NCBI GenBank assembly: GCA_019694335.1
Contig: JAIBCD010000025.1
Location: forward strand, 1 to 44,235
Source: Rhodospirillaceae bacterium
GTDB lineage: Bacteria > Pseudomonadota > Alphaproteobacteria > Rhodospirillales > Rhodospirillaceae
DNA: 44,235 nt
Direction of reading: 5' to 3'
Made by a program: the position numbers and the translations under genes. Below are positions 25,247 through 33,232 of this stretch, piece after piece (the stretch's first letter is position 1; each line of letters begins with the position of its first letter). The notes beneath the pieces are model-generated. The model was not told the origin of the DNA, did no database searches, and saw only the letters and a list, made by a program, of their open reading frames with translations.

Positions 25247-25891
25247 ATGGATCTTTCGACCGCACCTCGCTACATACCGCCGCCCACGAATAATCGCCGT
25301 ACCATCGGCTTCCTGCTCGTGGTCGCCTTCCACGCCCTCGTCATTTGGGCATTCATGTCCGGCCTAGGCCAGATGGTCGTCGATCGCCTCAAGGGGCCGC
25401 TCGAAACCCGCATCATCGAAGAGGCCAAGATCGAAGAAGACGCGCCGCCGCCGCCGCCGCCCAAGTTCGCTGCGCCGCCGCCGGTGTTCGTCGATATGCC
25501 GGTCGTGGCCATCACCGAACCGGTCGCCGACACCTCGGCGATCCAGAGCACCACCAACGTGCGTCCCGTCGCCCCGCCTCCGCCGCCGAAGGCGGACGTG
25601 GTCGTGGCGCCCCGACAGAACCCGCGGCGTCCGAATACCGGCGCCGAAGAAATGTACCCGGCGATGTCCCGTCGCCTGGGCGAAGAGGGTACGGTCGTCC
25701 TCCTTCTCACCGTCAACGAAGAAGGCCGGGTGACCGAAGCGAAAGTCCAGACCAGCAGCGGCTTTGAACGTCTCGACGAAGCTGCAGCTAAAGAAGCTGG
25801 AAGGACGTGGCGGTTCCTGCCTGGAACCATCAACGGCAAGCCGGCATCGATGCAGATGCCGATCCGAGTGACCTTCAAGCTTCCGAAGTAA
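25247..25891 (+). CDS. tonB: energy transducer TonB
   Basis: Couples the inner-membrane proton gradient, through ExbB-ExbD, to outer-membrane TonB-dependent receptors. The 214-residue protein has an N-terminal membrane anchor (TIGFLLVVAFHALVIWAFMSG, residues 19-39) containing the His expected in this helix, a periplasmic proline-rich spacer (PPPPPPKFAAPPPVFVDMP), and a C-terminal TonB domain (MYPAMSRRLGEEGTVVLLLTV, then WRFLPGTINGKPASM). The spacer is short and lacks long EP/KP runs. The ATG follows GAGTGAG; a TTG 15 nt upstream is less likely. First gene of the exb operon. Confidence 0.93.
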   Translation: MDLSTAPRYIPPPTNNRRTIGFLLVVAFHALVIWAFMSGLGQMVVDRLKGPLETRIIEEAKIEEDAPPPPPPKFAAPPPVFVDMPVVAITEPVADTSAIQSTTNVRPVAPPPPPKADVVVAPRQNPRRPNTGAEEMYPAMSRRLGEEGTVVLLLTVNEEGRVTEAKVQTSSGFERLDEAAAKEAGRTWRFLPGTINGKPASMQMPIRVTFKLPK

Positions 25892-25909
25892 GTCGAGAAC
25901 CAATGAGCC

Positions 25910-25923
25910 GCGGCCTAGGCCGC
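25910..25923. repeat. 14-bp perfect palindrome between tonB and exbB
   Basis: GCGGCCTAGGCCGC. In RNA this can fold into a short GC hairpin in the 72-nt gap between tonB and exbB. No T-run follows. Confidence 0.5.
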
Positions 25924-25963
25924 ATCAATGTAATGACAGTTTGAGTCTAGCGAGGACACATCA

Positions 25964-26860
25964 ATGAATACCCGACTGACGAACCTTTGCTCGAAGATCC
26001 TGGCCGTTGTGCCGGCCGTGGCGTTCGCCGTGGCGCTGGCCACCAGCCCGGTCGTCTCCTATGCCGCGGACGAAGCCCCGGCCGCTGCTCCGGCCGACGC
26101 CGCCGCCGCTCCGGCGGCTGCTCCGGCTGACGCCGCTGCCGCTCCGGCCGCCGCCGCCGCTCCGGCCGCGGGCGGTGCCACCGAAACCATCGAAAACCCG
26201 TACGGCCTTGAGAACCTCTGGGCCTCGGGCGACTTCCTGTCGCACACCACCGTCGTGATCCTCGCGATCATGTCGATGGGCACCTGGTACATCCTGATCA
26301 TGCGCCTGGTCGACCAGACCGTCCTGATGCGGCAGGCCAACACCGCTCAGAAGAGCTTCTGGGCCGCCGGTTCGCTCAAGGAAGGCATGGCCAAGCTCGA
26401 GCCGAACAGCGCGTTCCGCGCGATCGTGGACGATGGTCTGAAGGCCACTGAACACCACGAAGGCAAGCTCACCGACACCGTCGACCTGAACGAGTGGGTC
26501 ACCATGTCGCTGGCCCGTTCCACCGACGCCGTGAACTTCCGTCTCCAGGGCGGCCTGTCCTTCCTGGCTTCGGTCGGTTCGACCGCTCCGTTCGTCGGTC
26601 TGCTCGGCACCGTGTGGGGCATCTATCACGCCCTGGTGAAGATCTCGCTCGCTGGCCAGGCCTCGATCGACAAGGTCGCCGGCCCCGTCGGTGAAGCGCT
26701 CATCATGACCGCCTTCGGTCTGATCGTCGCGGTGCCCGCGGTGCTGGGTTACAACTGGCTCGTCCGCCGCAACAAGGTCGCCCTGGATCGCGTGCGCAAC
26801 TTCGCGTCCGACATCCACGCGGTGCTGCTCAGCAACCGTCCGGGCCGCGCCCGCGCCTAA
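25964..26860 (+). CDS. exbB: TonB-system proton channel protein ExbB
   Basis: MotA/TolQ/ExbB family channel that powers TonB. Of 298 residues, a cleavable-looking signal peptide (residues 1-35, ending VVSYAADEA) precedes an Ala/Pro-rich stretch of AAPADAAAAPA repeats, an extension seen in some ExbB proteins. The core has a first membrane helix (TVVILAIMSMGTWYILIM), a cytoplasmic loop, and two closing helices with the conserved FLASVGSTAPFVGLLGTVWGI and ALIMTAFGLIVAVPAVLGYNW. The ATG follows GCGAGGA. It is followed by exbD after a 127-nt gap containing a strong hairpin. Confidence 0.95.
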   Translation: MNTRLTNLCSKILAVVPAVAFAVALATSPVVSYAADEAPAAAPADAAAAPAAAPADAAAAPAAAAAPAAGGATETIENPYGLENLWASGDFLSHTTVVILAIMSMGTWYILIMRLVDQTVLMRQANTAQKSFWAAGSLKEGMAKLEPNSAFRAIVDDGLKATEHHEGKLTDTVDLNEWVTMSLARSTDAVNFRLQGGLSFLASVGSTAPFVGLLGTVWGIYHALVKISLAGQASIDKVAGPVGEALIMTAFGLIVAVPAVLGYNWLVRRNKVALDRVRNFASDIHAVLLSNRPGRARA

Positions 26861-26933
26861 TTCGCGCGGACGTTGCTCTCGGGCTTTTGTATTAACGAAG
26901 GCCCCTACGACCTAGTAAAGTTCGTCTCGGCCC

Positions 26934-26959
26934 AGGGGTCCGGTTTCGTCCGGACCCCT
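26934..26959 (+). promoter_or_regulatory. 10-bp intercistronic hairpin, exbB-exbD
   Basis: AGGGGTCCGG and CCGGACCCCT around TTTCGT, a perfect stem. No T-run follows, so it should not terminate transcription. A position after exbB fits a 3'-end stabiliser or processing site that raises exbB message relative to the downstream genes. Confidence 0.6.
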
Positions 26960-26987
26960 GATCCGGACGCCTAAAGGAGAGTTACTC

Positions 26988-27419
26988 ATGGGTATGAGCG
27001 TCGGGAAAGACGAAGACGACGGCGCGGTGATGTCGGAAATCAATACGACACCGCTCGTCGACGTCATGCTGGTGCTGCTGATCATCTTCCTGATCACCAT
27101 CCCGGTGGTGACCGCGGAAGTGAAGCTGAAGCTGCCGGTGGTCACGAACGAAGCGCTGATCACCAAGCCGGAAAACATCACCGTCGCGGTGGACGAGAAG
27201 GGCTACATCTATTGGAACGCCCGCCGTATCGCGCCGGAAAGTCTGCTTGAGCGCATGAAGCAGGAAGCCCTTAAGGTGCCGCAGCCGGAAATCCACATCC
27301 GCGGCGACGTCCAGGCCCGCTACGAGTTCATCGGCCGCGTGGTCGCGACCGTGCAGCGCGCCGGCATCCTCAAGGTCGGTTTCATCACCGATCCCGAACT
27401 GCGCGAAGTGAACTTCTAA
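26988..27419 (+). CDS. exbD: biopolymer transport protein ExbD (first copy)
   Basis: Inner-membrane partner of ExbB. The 143-residue protein has a short cytoplasmic N-terminus (MGMSVGKDEDDGAVMSE), one membrane helix starting NTTPLVDVMLVLLIIFLITIP with the essential Asp25, and a periplasmic domain (PQPEIHIRGDVQARYEFIGR). Preceded by AAAGGAGAG, a strong ribosome site. It is 62 nt from a second, related exbD. The two proteins share MGMSVG, the NTTPL(V/I)DVMLVL helix and PQPEIH, but differ elsewhere, so the duplication is old. Confidence 0.95.
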   Translation: MGMSVGKDEDDGAVMSEINTTPLVDVMLVLLIIFLITIPVVTAEVKLKLPVVTNEALITKPENITVAVDEKGYIYWNARRIAPESLLERMKQEALKVPQPEIHIRGDVQARYEFIGRVVATVQRAGILKVGFITDPELREVNF

Positions 27420-27431
27420 CACGCCAATACA

Positions 27432-27464
27432 GGCGAGCCGGCACCGCCGGCTCGCCGTTTTTTT
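27432..27464 (+). terminator. intrinsic terminator inside the exb operon
   Basis: GGCGAGCCGGC and GCCGGCTCGCC form an 11-bp stem with loop ACC, followed by G and seven Ts. It lies 12 nt after the first exbD and 18 nt before the second. It fits a full Rho-independent terminator and should reduce, but not necessarily abolish, expression of the genes behind it. Confidence 0.85.
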
Positions 27465-27481
27465 AGAGCGGAGATTTAGCT

Positions 27482-27910
27482 ATGGGTATGAGCGTAGGCG
27501 AGGGCAAATCGGACGGCGATCCGATGGTCGAAATGAACACCACGCCGCTGATCGACGTGATGCTGGTGCTCCTCGTGATGATCATCGTCACCATTCCGGT
27601 GCAGAAGCAGGCGGTGAAGCTCGACATGCCGCGCCCCAGCGCCAACAAGCCGACGGCGCCGCCGGAAGTGGTCGAACTCGAAGTCGACTTCGACGGCACC
27701 ATGCTGTGGAACGGCACCGTTGTGCAGAATCTCGACCAGATGATCCGCTACCTGGCCCAGTCCGCCGCGGCCAGCCCGCAGCCGGAAATCCATCTGCGTC
27801 CGAACCGTCTCGCCAAGTATGAGCCGGTCGCCAAGATTCTTGCGATTGCCCAGCGTCTGGGCGTGAAGCGTATCGGGTTCGTCGGCAACGAGCAGTACCT
27901 GACCGAGTAG
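27482..27910 (+). CDS. exbD: biopolymer transport protein ExbD (second copy)
   Basis: A 142-residue ExbD paralogue with the same architecture: N-terminus MGMSVGEGKSDGDPMVEM, membrane helix NTTPLIDVMLVLLVMIIVTIP with Asp25, and periplasmic domain ending RLGVKRIGFVGNEQYLTE. ExbB-ExbD-ExbD arrangements occur in several proteobacteria, where the second ExbD can be needed for particular substrates. AGCGGAG precedes the ATG. It is separated from the first copy by an intrinsic terminator, so its level may be set by read-through or a further promoter. Confidence 0.94.
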   Translation: MGMSVGEGKSDGDPMVEMNTTPLIDVMLVLLVMIIVTIPVQKQAVKLDMPRPSANKPTAPPEVVELEVDFDGTMLWNGTVVQNLDQMIRYLAQSAAASPQPEIHLRPNRLAKYEPVAKILAIAQRLGVKRIGFVGNEQYLTE

Positions 27911-27963
27911 GTGCTGCACGGGCGAAAGCCTGCGAGCCTTAGTATCAACGTGGTGTGAGGGGG

Positions 27964-27998
27964 GAGCGCCGCGCGGAATATCCGGTGGCGTTCTTTTT
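27964..27998 (+). terminator. attenuator-like hairpin between exbD and the TPR gene
   Basis: GAGCGCC pairs with GGCGTTC, with an inner CGG/CCG pair, followed by five Ts. The stem has a bulge and one G-U pair, so it is weaker than the other operon hairpins. It ends 15 nt before the TPR start codon. Confidence 0.45.
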
Positions 27999-28013
27999 CG
28001 TGGAGAGGAAACA

Positions 28014-29297
28014 ATGGCCAAGTCACGTACTACAGTAATGGTTGCCGCTATCGCTCTGGCGACTGGATTCATGGGCGCGGAAATCGTTTCCGCCCCGACC
28101 GCCGCGATCGCGGCCGAAGCCAAGAAGCCGCCGACGGTGAAGCCCGCGGTCGGTAAGCCCCTTCAGGAAGCGATGACCGCTGTGAAGGCCGGCAAGCTGC
28201 CGGAAGCGCTGGCCAAGGCGCAGGAAGCCGACAAGGTCGCCGGCAAGACTCCCTATGAGACCCTCGTGGTCAACCAGGTGTTGGCCGCGATCTACGCTCA
28301 GAGCAAGGACTTCGCCAACGCCGTGAAGGCGATGGAAGCCCAGGTCGCCACCGGCGAAATGTCGGCTGAAGACCAGAAGAAAATGGCGAAGCAGGTCGCC
28401 ACCAGCTACTACCAGCTGAAGAACTACCCGAAGACCATCGAGGTCGCGAGCAACTACGTTAAGAGCGATCCGAACGACACCGACATGCTGGTGCTGATCG
28501 CCCAGTCCCAGTACCTGCTGAAGAACTACAAGGGCACCACCGAAGGCGTGCAGGCCACGCTCAAGGCGGCCCGCGCCACCGGCAAGCCGATCCAGGAAGG
28601 CTGGCTCCGCCTGCAGATGAGCGCCGAGCACGAGCAGGGCAATGACGCCGGCACCAGCGCGGCGCTCGAGCAGATCATCGCGATCAATCCCAAGGAAGAG
28701 GATTGGAAGGCGCTGATCCAGTACGCCGAAAAGGGCATGCGCAACCAGGGCAACTCGACCAAGAACGCCCTCGACATGTATTTCGTGAAGATGCAGGTCG
28801 GCACGCTCGCCACCGCCCAGGAATACACCGACTTCGCGCAGCTGGCGCTTCAGGACGGTCTCCCGGGCGCGGCCAAGAAGGTCGTGGACAAGGGCTTCGC
28901 CGCGGGCGTGCTGGGTTCCGGCGCCACCAAGGACCGCGAAGTCCGTCTCCAGACCATGGCGACCAACCAGGCCGCCTCCGACGAAAAGACCCTCGCGGCC
29001 GGCGAAGCCGAAGCCCGCAAGGCCAAGAGCGGCGATCCGCTCATCAAGGCCGGTGAGGCCTACTGGAGCTACGGCCAGTACGACAAGGCCGCTGAGTTGA
29101 TCCAGGAAGGCATCACCAAGGGCGTGACCAGCGCGGACGACGCCAAGTTCCGCCTGGGCATGGTCTATATCTCGGCCGGCAAGAAGCAGCAGGCGATGGA
29201 GGCCTTCAAGGGCATCAATGCAGCCTCCATCCCGGGCCAGCTGTCGCGCCTGTGGACGCTCGCGGCCAACTCGCCGCCGCCGGCGAAGAAGGCCTAA
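28014..29297 (+). CDS. exported tetratricopeptide-repeat protein of the exb operon
   Basis: 427 residues. A signal peptide (MAKSRTTVMVAAIALATG...AIAAEAKK) predicts the periplasm. The rest is helical with TPR-type pairs, for example LQEAMTAVKAGKLPEALAKA, VATSYYQLKNYPKTIEVASN and KAGEAYWSYGQYDKAAELIQ. TPR proteins encoded next to exbD are known in other TonB clusters and probably hold proteins together in the envelope; the partner here is not known. GGAGAGG precedes the ATG. It is the last gene before a strong terminator. Confidence 0.88.
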   Translation: MAKSRTTVMVAAIALATGFMGAEIVSAPTAAIAAEAKKPPTVKPAVGKPLQEAMTAVKAGKLPEALAKAQEADKVAGKTPYETLVVNQVLAAIYAQSKDFANAVKAMEAQVATGEMSAEDQKKMAKQVATSYYQLKNYPKTIEVASNYVKSDPNDTDMLVLIAQSQYLLKNYKGTTEGVQATLKAARATGKPIQEGWLRLQMSAEHEQGNDAGTSAALEQIIAINPKEEDWKALIQYAEKGMRNQGNSTKNALDMYFVKMQVGTLATAQEYTDFAQLALQDGLPGAAKKVVDKGFAAGVLGSGATKDREVRLQTMATNQAASDEKTLAAGEAEARKAKSGDPLIKAGEAYWSYGQYDKAAELIQEGITKGVTSADDAKFRLGMVYISAGKKQQAMEAFKGINAASIPGQLSRLWTLAANSPPPAKKA

Positions 29298-29321
29298 ATA
29301 GCCTTTCAGGCTCAAAGATCG

Positions 29322-29360
29322 TCGCCGGAAGCGGAAACCCGCTTCCGGCGATTTCTTTTT
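29322..29360 (+). terminator. intrinsic terminator of the tonB-exb operon
   Basis: TCGCCGGAAGCGG and CCGCTTCCGGCGA form a perfect 13-bp stem with loop AAAC, followed by TTTCTTTTT. It lies 24 nt after the TPR gene stop. Confidence 0.92.
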
Positions 29361-29481
29361 GCGCCCATGATTCGCCCGTGGTCCGCGTGGGCCTCTCACC
29401 GCAACGTGTGGAGTCGCGGGGCTTGTAAGGGCGTCGATCGGGAGTAAGATTCCCAAACGCATACCTGCCGAAGGTGCCGCC

Positions 29482-30471
29482 ATGCTGATCCACGCGAAAA
29501 AAGCGTCCGACGCTGCCTCCCACGAGATCACGCCCGAGAGCGTCTATCTGAACCGGCGGGGTTTCATGGCCGGCGCCGCCGCGGTTGCGGTGGGTGGTTT
29601 CGCCGGCAACGCCGGCGCGGCGGTCCTGCCGGCGGCGAATGGCGCGGGCGCGTTCGAGAATCTCAAGCAGGGGTACCGCAAGCTCGGCGAGAAGGACCAA
29701 GTCTCCACCTACGAGGCGATCTCCGGCTACAACAACTATTACGAATTCGGTACGTCCAAAAGCGATCCGGCGGCCAACGCCAAGAACTTCAAGCCGATGC
29801 CCTGGACGATCAAGGTCGATGGCCTGTGTGCCAAGCCGGGCACGATTGCGATCGAAGACCTGCTCAAGCCGCACACGCTCGAGGACCGGATCTACCGCCA
29901 CCGCTGCGTCGAGGCCTGGTCGATGGTCATTCCCTGGGTCGGGGTTCCGCTGGCCGAGGTGGTGAAGCAGTTCGAACCCCTGGGCAGCGCCAAATACATC
30001 GCCTTCGAAACGATCGTCCGGCCCGAGGAAATGCCCGGCCAGCGTTCGGCGCGGATTCTGCCGTGGCCCTATATCGAAGGGCTGCGCCTCGACGAGGCCA
30101 ACCACCCGCTCGCGATCCTCGCTGTCGGGATCTACGGCAAGACCCTGCTCAACCAGAACGGCGCGCCGCTCCGCCTGGTGGCGCCGTGGAAGTACGGCTT
30201 CAAGAACGTGAAATCGATCGTGCGCATCAGCTTCACCGAACAGCAGCCCAAGAACACCTGGCAGGTGATGGCGCCCGACGAATACGGCTTTTACGCCAAC
30301 GTGAATCCGCATGTGGACCATCCGCGCTGGTCCCAGGCCACCGAACGCCGCATCGGCTCGGGGAACGTGCTCTCGGCCTTCGAGGCCCGCCGCACGACCC
30401 TGATGTTCAATGGCTACCAGGAAGAAGTCGGCCAGCTTTACGCCGGCATGGATCTCACGCGTTATTACTGA
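29482..30471 (+). CDS. msrP: protein-methionine-sulfoxide reductase, molybdopterin subunit MsrP
   Basis: Periplasmic molybdoenzyme that repairs methionine sulfoxide (both epimers) in envelope proteins, with electrons from MsrQ. The 329-residue precursor has a Tat signal ([17 protein letters not shown]) and the sulfite-oxidase-type fold. The molybdenum ligand is Cys142 in [15 protein letters not shown]. Other conserved segments are [14 protein letters not shown] and [23 protein letters not shown] precedes the ATG. It is followed by msrQ after 11 nt. Confidence 0.96.
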   Translation: MLIHAKKASDAASHEITPESVYLNRRGFMAGAAAVAVGGFAGNAGAAVLPAANGAGAFENLKQGYRKLGEKDQVSTYEAISGYNNYYEFGTSKSDPAANAKNFKPMPWTIKVDGLCAKPGTIAIEDLLKPHTLEDRIYRHRCVEAWSMVIPWVGVPLAEVVKQFEPLGSAKYIAFETIVRPEEMPGQRSARILPWPYIEGLRLDEANHPLAILAVGIYGKTLLNQNGAPLRLVAPWKYGFKNVKSIVRISFTEQQPKNTWQVMAPDEYGFYANVNPHVDHPRWSQATERRIGSGNVLSAFEARRTTLMFNGYQEEVGQLYAGMDLTRYY

Positions 30472-30482
30472 CGCCCCCACCG

Positions 30483-31088
30483 ATGTCCGACGCCGCCCTC
30501 CAGGCCCGGCGCAATGTCCTGCGCCGGGGGCTTAAACCCGCGGTCTTCATGCTATGCCTGGTGCCGCTGGTGCTGCTGGTGGCGCGCGGCTTCGCCAACG
30601 ATCTTTCCGCCAATCCGGTGGAATTCATCATCCGCACCCTGGGCGATTGGGCGCTGCGGTTCTTGTTGCTGGCCCTCGCGGTCACGCCACTGCGCCTGGC
30701 GACCGGATGGAACGAGGTGGCGCGCTTGCGCCGCATGCTCGGGTTGTTCGCGTTCACTTACGTCGTCCTGCACCTCTTGGCCTACACCGGCCTCGACCAG
30801 GGGTTCGATTTCGTGGGTCTGTGGAACGACGTGATGAAGCGGATCTACATCACCGTGGGCATGGCTGCGTTCGCGCTCCTGCTGCCGCTGGCGGTGACGT
30901 CGGCCGACGCGATGATCCGAAAGTTGGGGGGCGCGCGCTGGCGCATGCTGCACCGCCTCGCATACCCCGCGGGCGTGCTCGCGGTGATTCACTACTTCCT
31001 GATGATCAAGGCGGGCTATCAGCAGCCGACGGTCTATGCCGTCATCCTTGCGGTGCTGCTGGGAGTCCGATTGGTAAAACGCGCTTAG
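30483..31088 (+). CDS. msrQ: protein-methionine-sulfoxide reductase, heme-binding membrane subunit MsrQ
   Basis: A 201-residue inner-membrane b-type cytochrome that passes quinol-derived electrons to MsrP. It has about five to six membrane helices of the ferric-reductase-like type with candidate heme ligands in VVLHLLAYTGLD, MLHRLAYPAGVL and AVIHYFLMIKAGY. The ATG (MSDAALQARRN) has no clear ribosome site, so translation probably depends on msrP. The stop overlaps by 4 nt with the stop of the convergent small gene (TTAG). Confidence 0.95.
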   Translation: MSDAALQARRNVLRRGLKPAVFMLCLVPLVLLVARGFANDLSANPVEFIIRTLGDWALRFLLLALAVTPLRLATGWNEVARLRRMLGLFAFTYVVLHLLAYTGLDQGFDFVGLWNDVMKRIYITVGMAAFALLLPLAVTSADAMIRKLGGARWRMLHRLAYPAGVLAVIHYFLMIKAGYQQPTVYAVILAVLLGVRLVKRA

Positions 31089-31294
31089 GACAAAGCCGGG
31101 GCGCCGTTGAGGCGGTTCACGATCTGCAGCCACAGGGCGCAGTCCTTCCAGGCCGAAGCGCCGAGATGCTGGTGCATGCAGGTAATCGCGTAATCGAGCG
31201 CCGCATTGCCGTGCGTGCGGCGCACCTCATCGGCGAGGGCGGCGATGTTGGCCTGATAATGCGGCTCGAAGCTCGTCTGCTGCGTCGGGCTCAT
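31085..31294 (-). CDS. hypothetical protein, 69 residues
   Basis: Not recognised. MSPTQQTSFEPHYQANIAAL leads into a helical protein with ALDYAITCMHQHLGASAWKD and a C-terminal WLQIVNRLNG. It has two cysteines. CAGGTGA lies 5 nt before the ATG. An in-frame ATG 21 nt upstream has no ribosome site. A large inverted repeat lies 28 nt upstream and encloses a TATAGT box. Codon use and the ribosome site support a real gene. Confidence 0.6.
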   Translation of the reverse strand: MSPTQQTSFEPHYQANIAALADEVRRTHGNAALDYAITCMHQHLGASAWKDCALWLQIVNRLNGAPALS

Positions 31295-31321
31295 GAAATC
31301 ACCTGTGATCGGCACATGCGG

Positions 31322-31378
31322 CCGGTATTAGGTTTTGCCTCAAAACTAAATAACTATAGAGGCGAAACCAAATTCCGG
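31322..31378 (-). promoter_or_regulatory. 20-bp imperfect inverted repeat enclosing a -10 box
   Basis: The left arm 31322-31341 reads GGTTTTGCCTC at its inner end; the right arm 31359-31378 begins GAGGCGAAACC. The arms match at 17 of 20 positions around a 17-nt AT-rich centre. On the minus strand the centre contains TATAGT, a good -10 box for the small gene. The dyad looks like an operator that covers its own promoter. The regulator is unknown. Confidence 0.5.
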
Positions 31379-31616
31379 TAAAGCGGGATTCGCATCCCGC
31401 CGACGGCCACGCCCGCGCGCCCTTCTACAATCCGGCACGAATTGGCTCGGCTATGTTTTTGTGAAGTTCGCGTATAGACTGTGAAAACGGCCGATCCTGG
31501 GGCCCAAATCCTTGCCAATCTTGGATAATTTTAGGTAGAGCATAGTCTAACGAAAGACACTCCCTGGTGTGGCCGGGCTGGCGGGTTGAGACTGAGCCAG
31601 GGGGTAAAGAGGGCGG
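31379..31616 (+). other. upstream region of the diguanylate cyclase gene
   Basis: Noncoding. It includes a short hairpin (GCGGGAT, TCGC, ATCCCGC at 31383-31400) with no T-run and AT-rich stretches near 31500-31545. No promoter was assigned with confidence. Confidence 0.35.
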
Positions 31617-33092
31617 ATGGCGGGGAAACGTAAGAGCGCAAAGACCAAGGCCCGGACGCGCGCCAGGAGCCGGTCGGCCGCCCCCAAAAGGGCCGCCAAG
31701 ACTCGGCCCAAGGTCCGGCCGAAGGTCCGATCCAGAATCCAGCCGAAGCGTCCCGCCAAGCCCAAGGTGCCGCCAAAAGCGCCCGTGGCGAATCCCGCCG
31801 CCGCCACCCTTCTGTCCCAGACAGCCCAGATTCTCAGCGCCGCGTCTTCCGGCATCGTGGCCGCTACGCCGGCCGGCGTGATCACCATCGCCAATCCCGC
31901 GGCGGCCGACCTTCTGGACCGCGACGCCGCCGCCATGACCGGCATGAGTGTCGAGCGCGCCTTCGTTTACGGCGGCGGACACCCCGAGGCCGGGCGCCCG
32001 GTGCCGCTGCTGGACCAGTTCAAGACCGGTCCGTTCTACACCGAACAGGAGGCGCAGGTTGCCCGCAGCGACGGCTCCAGCTTCGAGGCGATTTATGTGG
32101 TGGCGCCGTTTGGCCAGAACCGTGAGACCCAGGGGTATGTCATCACCTTCAGCGACATCACCCAGCGCCGCCGCTCCGAAGCCGAGCTGCGCCTGGCCGC
32201 GGCGGTGTTCGATCACAGCCCGGAAGGCCTGATCATCGCCGACGCCAAGGGCAAGGTGACCAAGATCAATCCCGCCTACCGGCGGATCGTCGGCACCGAA
32301 GCCGCCGAGGTGGTCGGCAAGCCCATGGCCGACGTGCTGTTCATCGGCGCCGACACCTCGGCCGGCGTGCTGGAAACGCTCGCGGACAAGGACAGCGCCC
32401 AGTGGGATCAATGGTGCCAGACCAAGGCCGGCCGCCGCTACGCCGCGCGCGTCTCGGTGACGGCGGTGCGCGACACTTCCGGCGCCCTGCAGCAGTACGT
32501 CGGCATCATCGCCGACATCACCCAGCGCAAGCTGGATGAGGAAAAGATCATCTACCAGGCCAACTACGATCAGCTCACCGGACTGCCCAACCGCACCTTG
32601 TTCATGGACCGCCTGACCCGGCGGGTGCTGGAAGGCCGTCGCGCCAAGACCAGCGTCGGCCTGATGTTCATCGACCTGGACGGCTTCAAGGCCATCAACG
32701 ACACCCTCGGCCACGACGCCGGCGACATCCTGCTCAAGAGCACCGCGCGCCGTCTCGAGAAATGCGTGCGCGAAGCCGACACCGTGGCCCGGCTGGGCGG
32801 CGACGAGTTCACGGTGATCATGCCTCTGATCGACAACATGGAGGCGGCGGGCATCGTCGCGGGCCGTATCATCAAGTCCCTGACCGAGCCGTTCGACCTC
32901 AACGGCCGGGAAGGGCGGGTCTCGGCCTCGATCGGCATCTCGCTCCTGCCGGCCCAGGCGGAAAGCGCCACCCAGCTCCTGCACAACGCCGACGTCGCCA
33001 TGTATCACGCCAAGCACCTCGGCAAGGCCAATTACCAGTTCTACGACGCCGCGCTCGAATCGACCATCAAGGTCAAGGACCGCGAGTTCTAG
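31617..33092 (+). CDS. diguanylate cyclase with histone-H1-like N-terminal tail and two PAS domains
   Basis: Makes c-di-GMP. 491 residues in order: a very basic tail (residues 1-58, 12 Lys and 11 Arg, no acidic residue, with many Pro and Ala), PAS 1 (about 70-190, ending [14 protein letters not shown]), PAS 2 (about 195-310, ending [15 protein letters not shown]) and a canonical GGDEF domain starting [12 protein letters not shown]. The signature GGDEF is at 394-398 and the product-inhibition RxxD site (READ) at 385-388, so the enzyme should be active and feedback-controlled. The cytoplasmic tail resembles DNA-binding tails such as AlgP/H1-like proteins; nucleoid binding is inferred. Start codon ATG after GGGCGG. 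Confidence 0.92.
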   Translation: MAGKRKSAKTKARTRARSRSAAPKRAAKTRPKVRPKVRSRIQPKRPAKPKVPPKAPVANPAAATLLSQTAQILSAASSGIVAATPAGVITIANPAAADLLDRDAAAMTGMSVERAFVYGGGHPEAGRPVPLLDQFKTGPFYTEQEAQVARSDGSSFEAIYVVAPFGQNRETQGYVITFSDITQRRRSEAELRLAAAVFDHSPEGLIIADAKGKVTKINPAYRRIVGTEAAEVVGKPMADVLFIGADTSAGVLETLADKDSAQWDQWCQTKAGRRYAARVSVTAVRDTSGALQQYVGIIADITQRKLDEEKIIYQANYDQLTGLPNRTLFMDRLTRRVLEGRRAKTSVGLMFIDLDGFKAINDTLGHDAGDILLKSTARRLEKCVREADTVARLGGDEFTVIMPLIDNMEAAGIVAGRIIKSLTEPFDLNGREGRVSASIGISLLPAQAESATQLLHNADVAMYHAKHLGKANYQFYDAALESTIKVKDREF

Positions 33093-33104
33093 ACGCCGGT
33101 TTAC

Positions 33105-33150
33105 CGCCTATCCGGCCGGAAACGGGGCCACTTTTCCTGGACATGTTCCA
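33105..33150 (+). repeat. possible degenerate member of the dispersed palindromic element
   Basis: CCGGAAACGGGGCCACTTTT and CTGGACATGTTCCAG resemble the second half of the element but the GGTCGCAT end is missing. It lies in the gap before tkt. Confidence 0.3.
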
Positions 33151-33232
33151 GGCTGTCCGCGCCGCTTGCAATTGGGGTCATGCTCGGCCAAAAGCTGCCT
33201 ACAAATACCCGGCAAAGGCACGGAACCCACAA

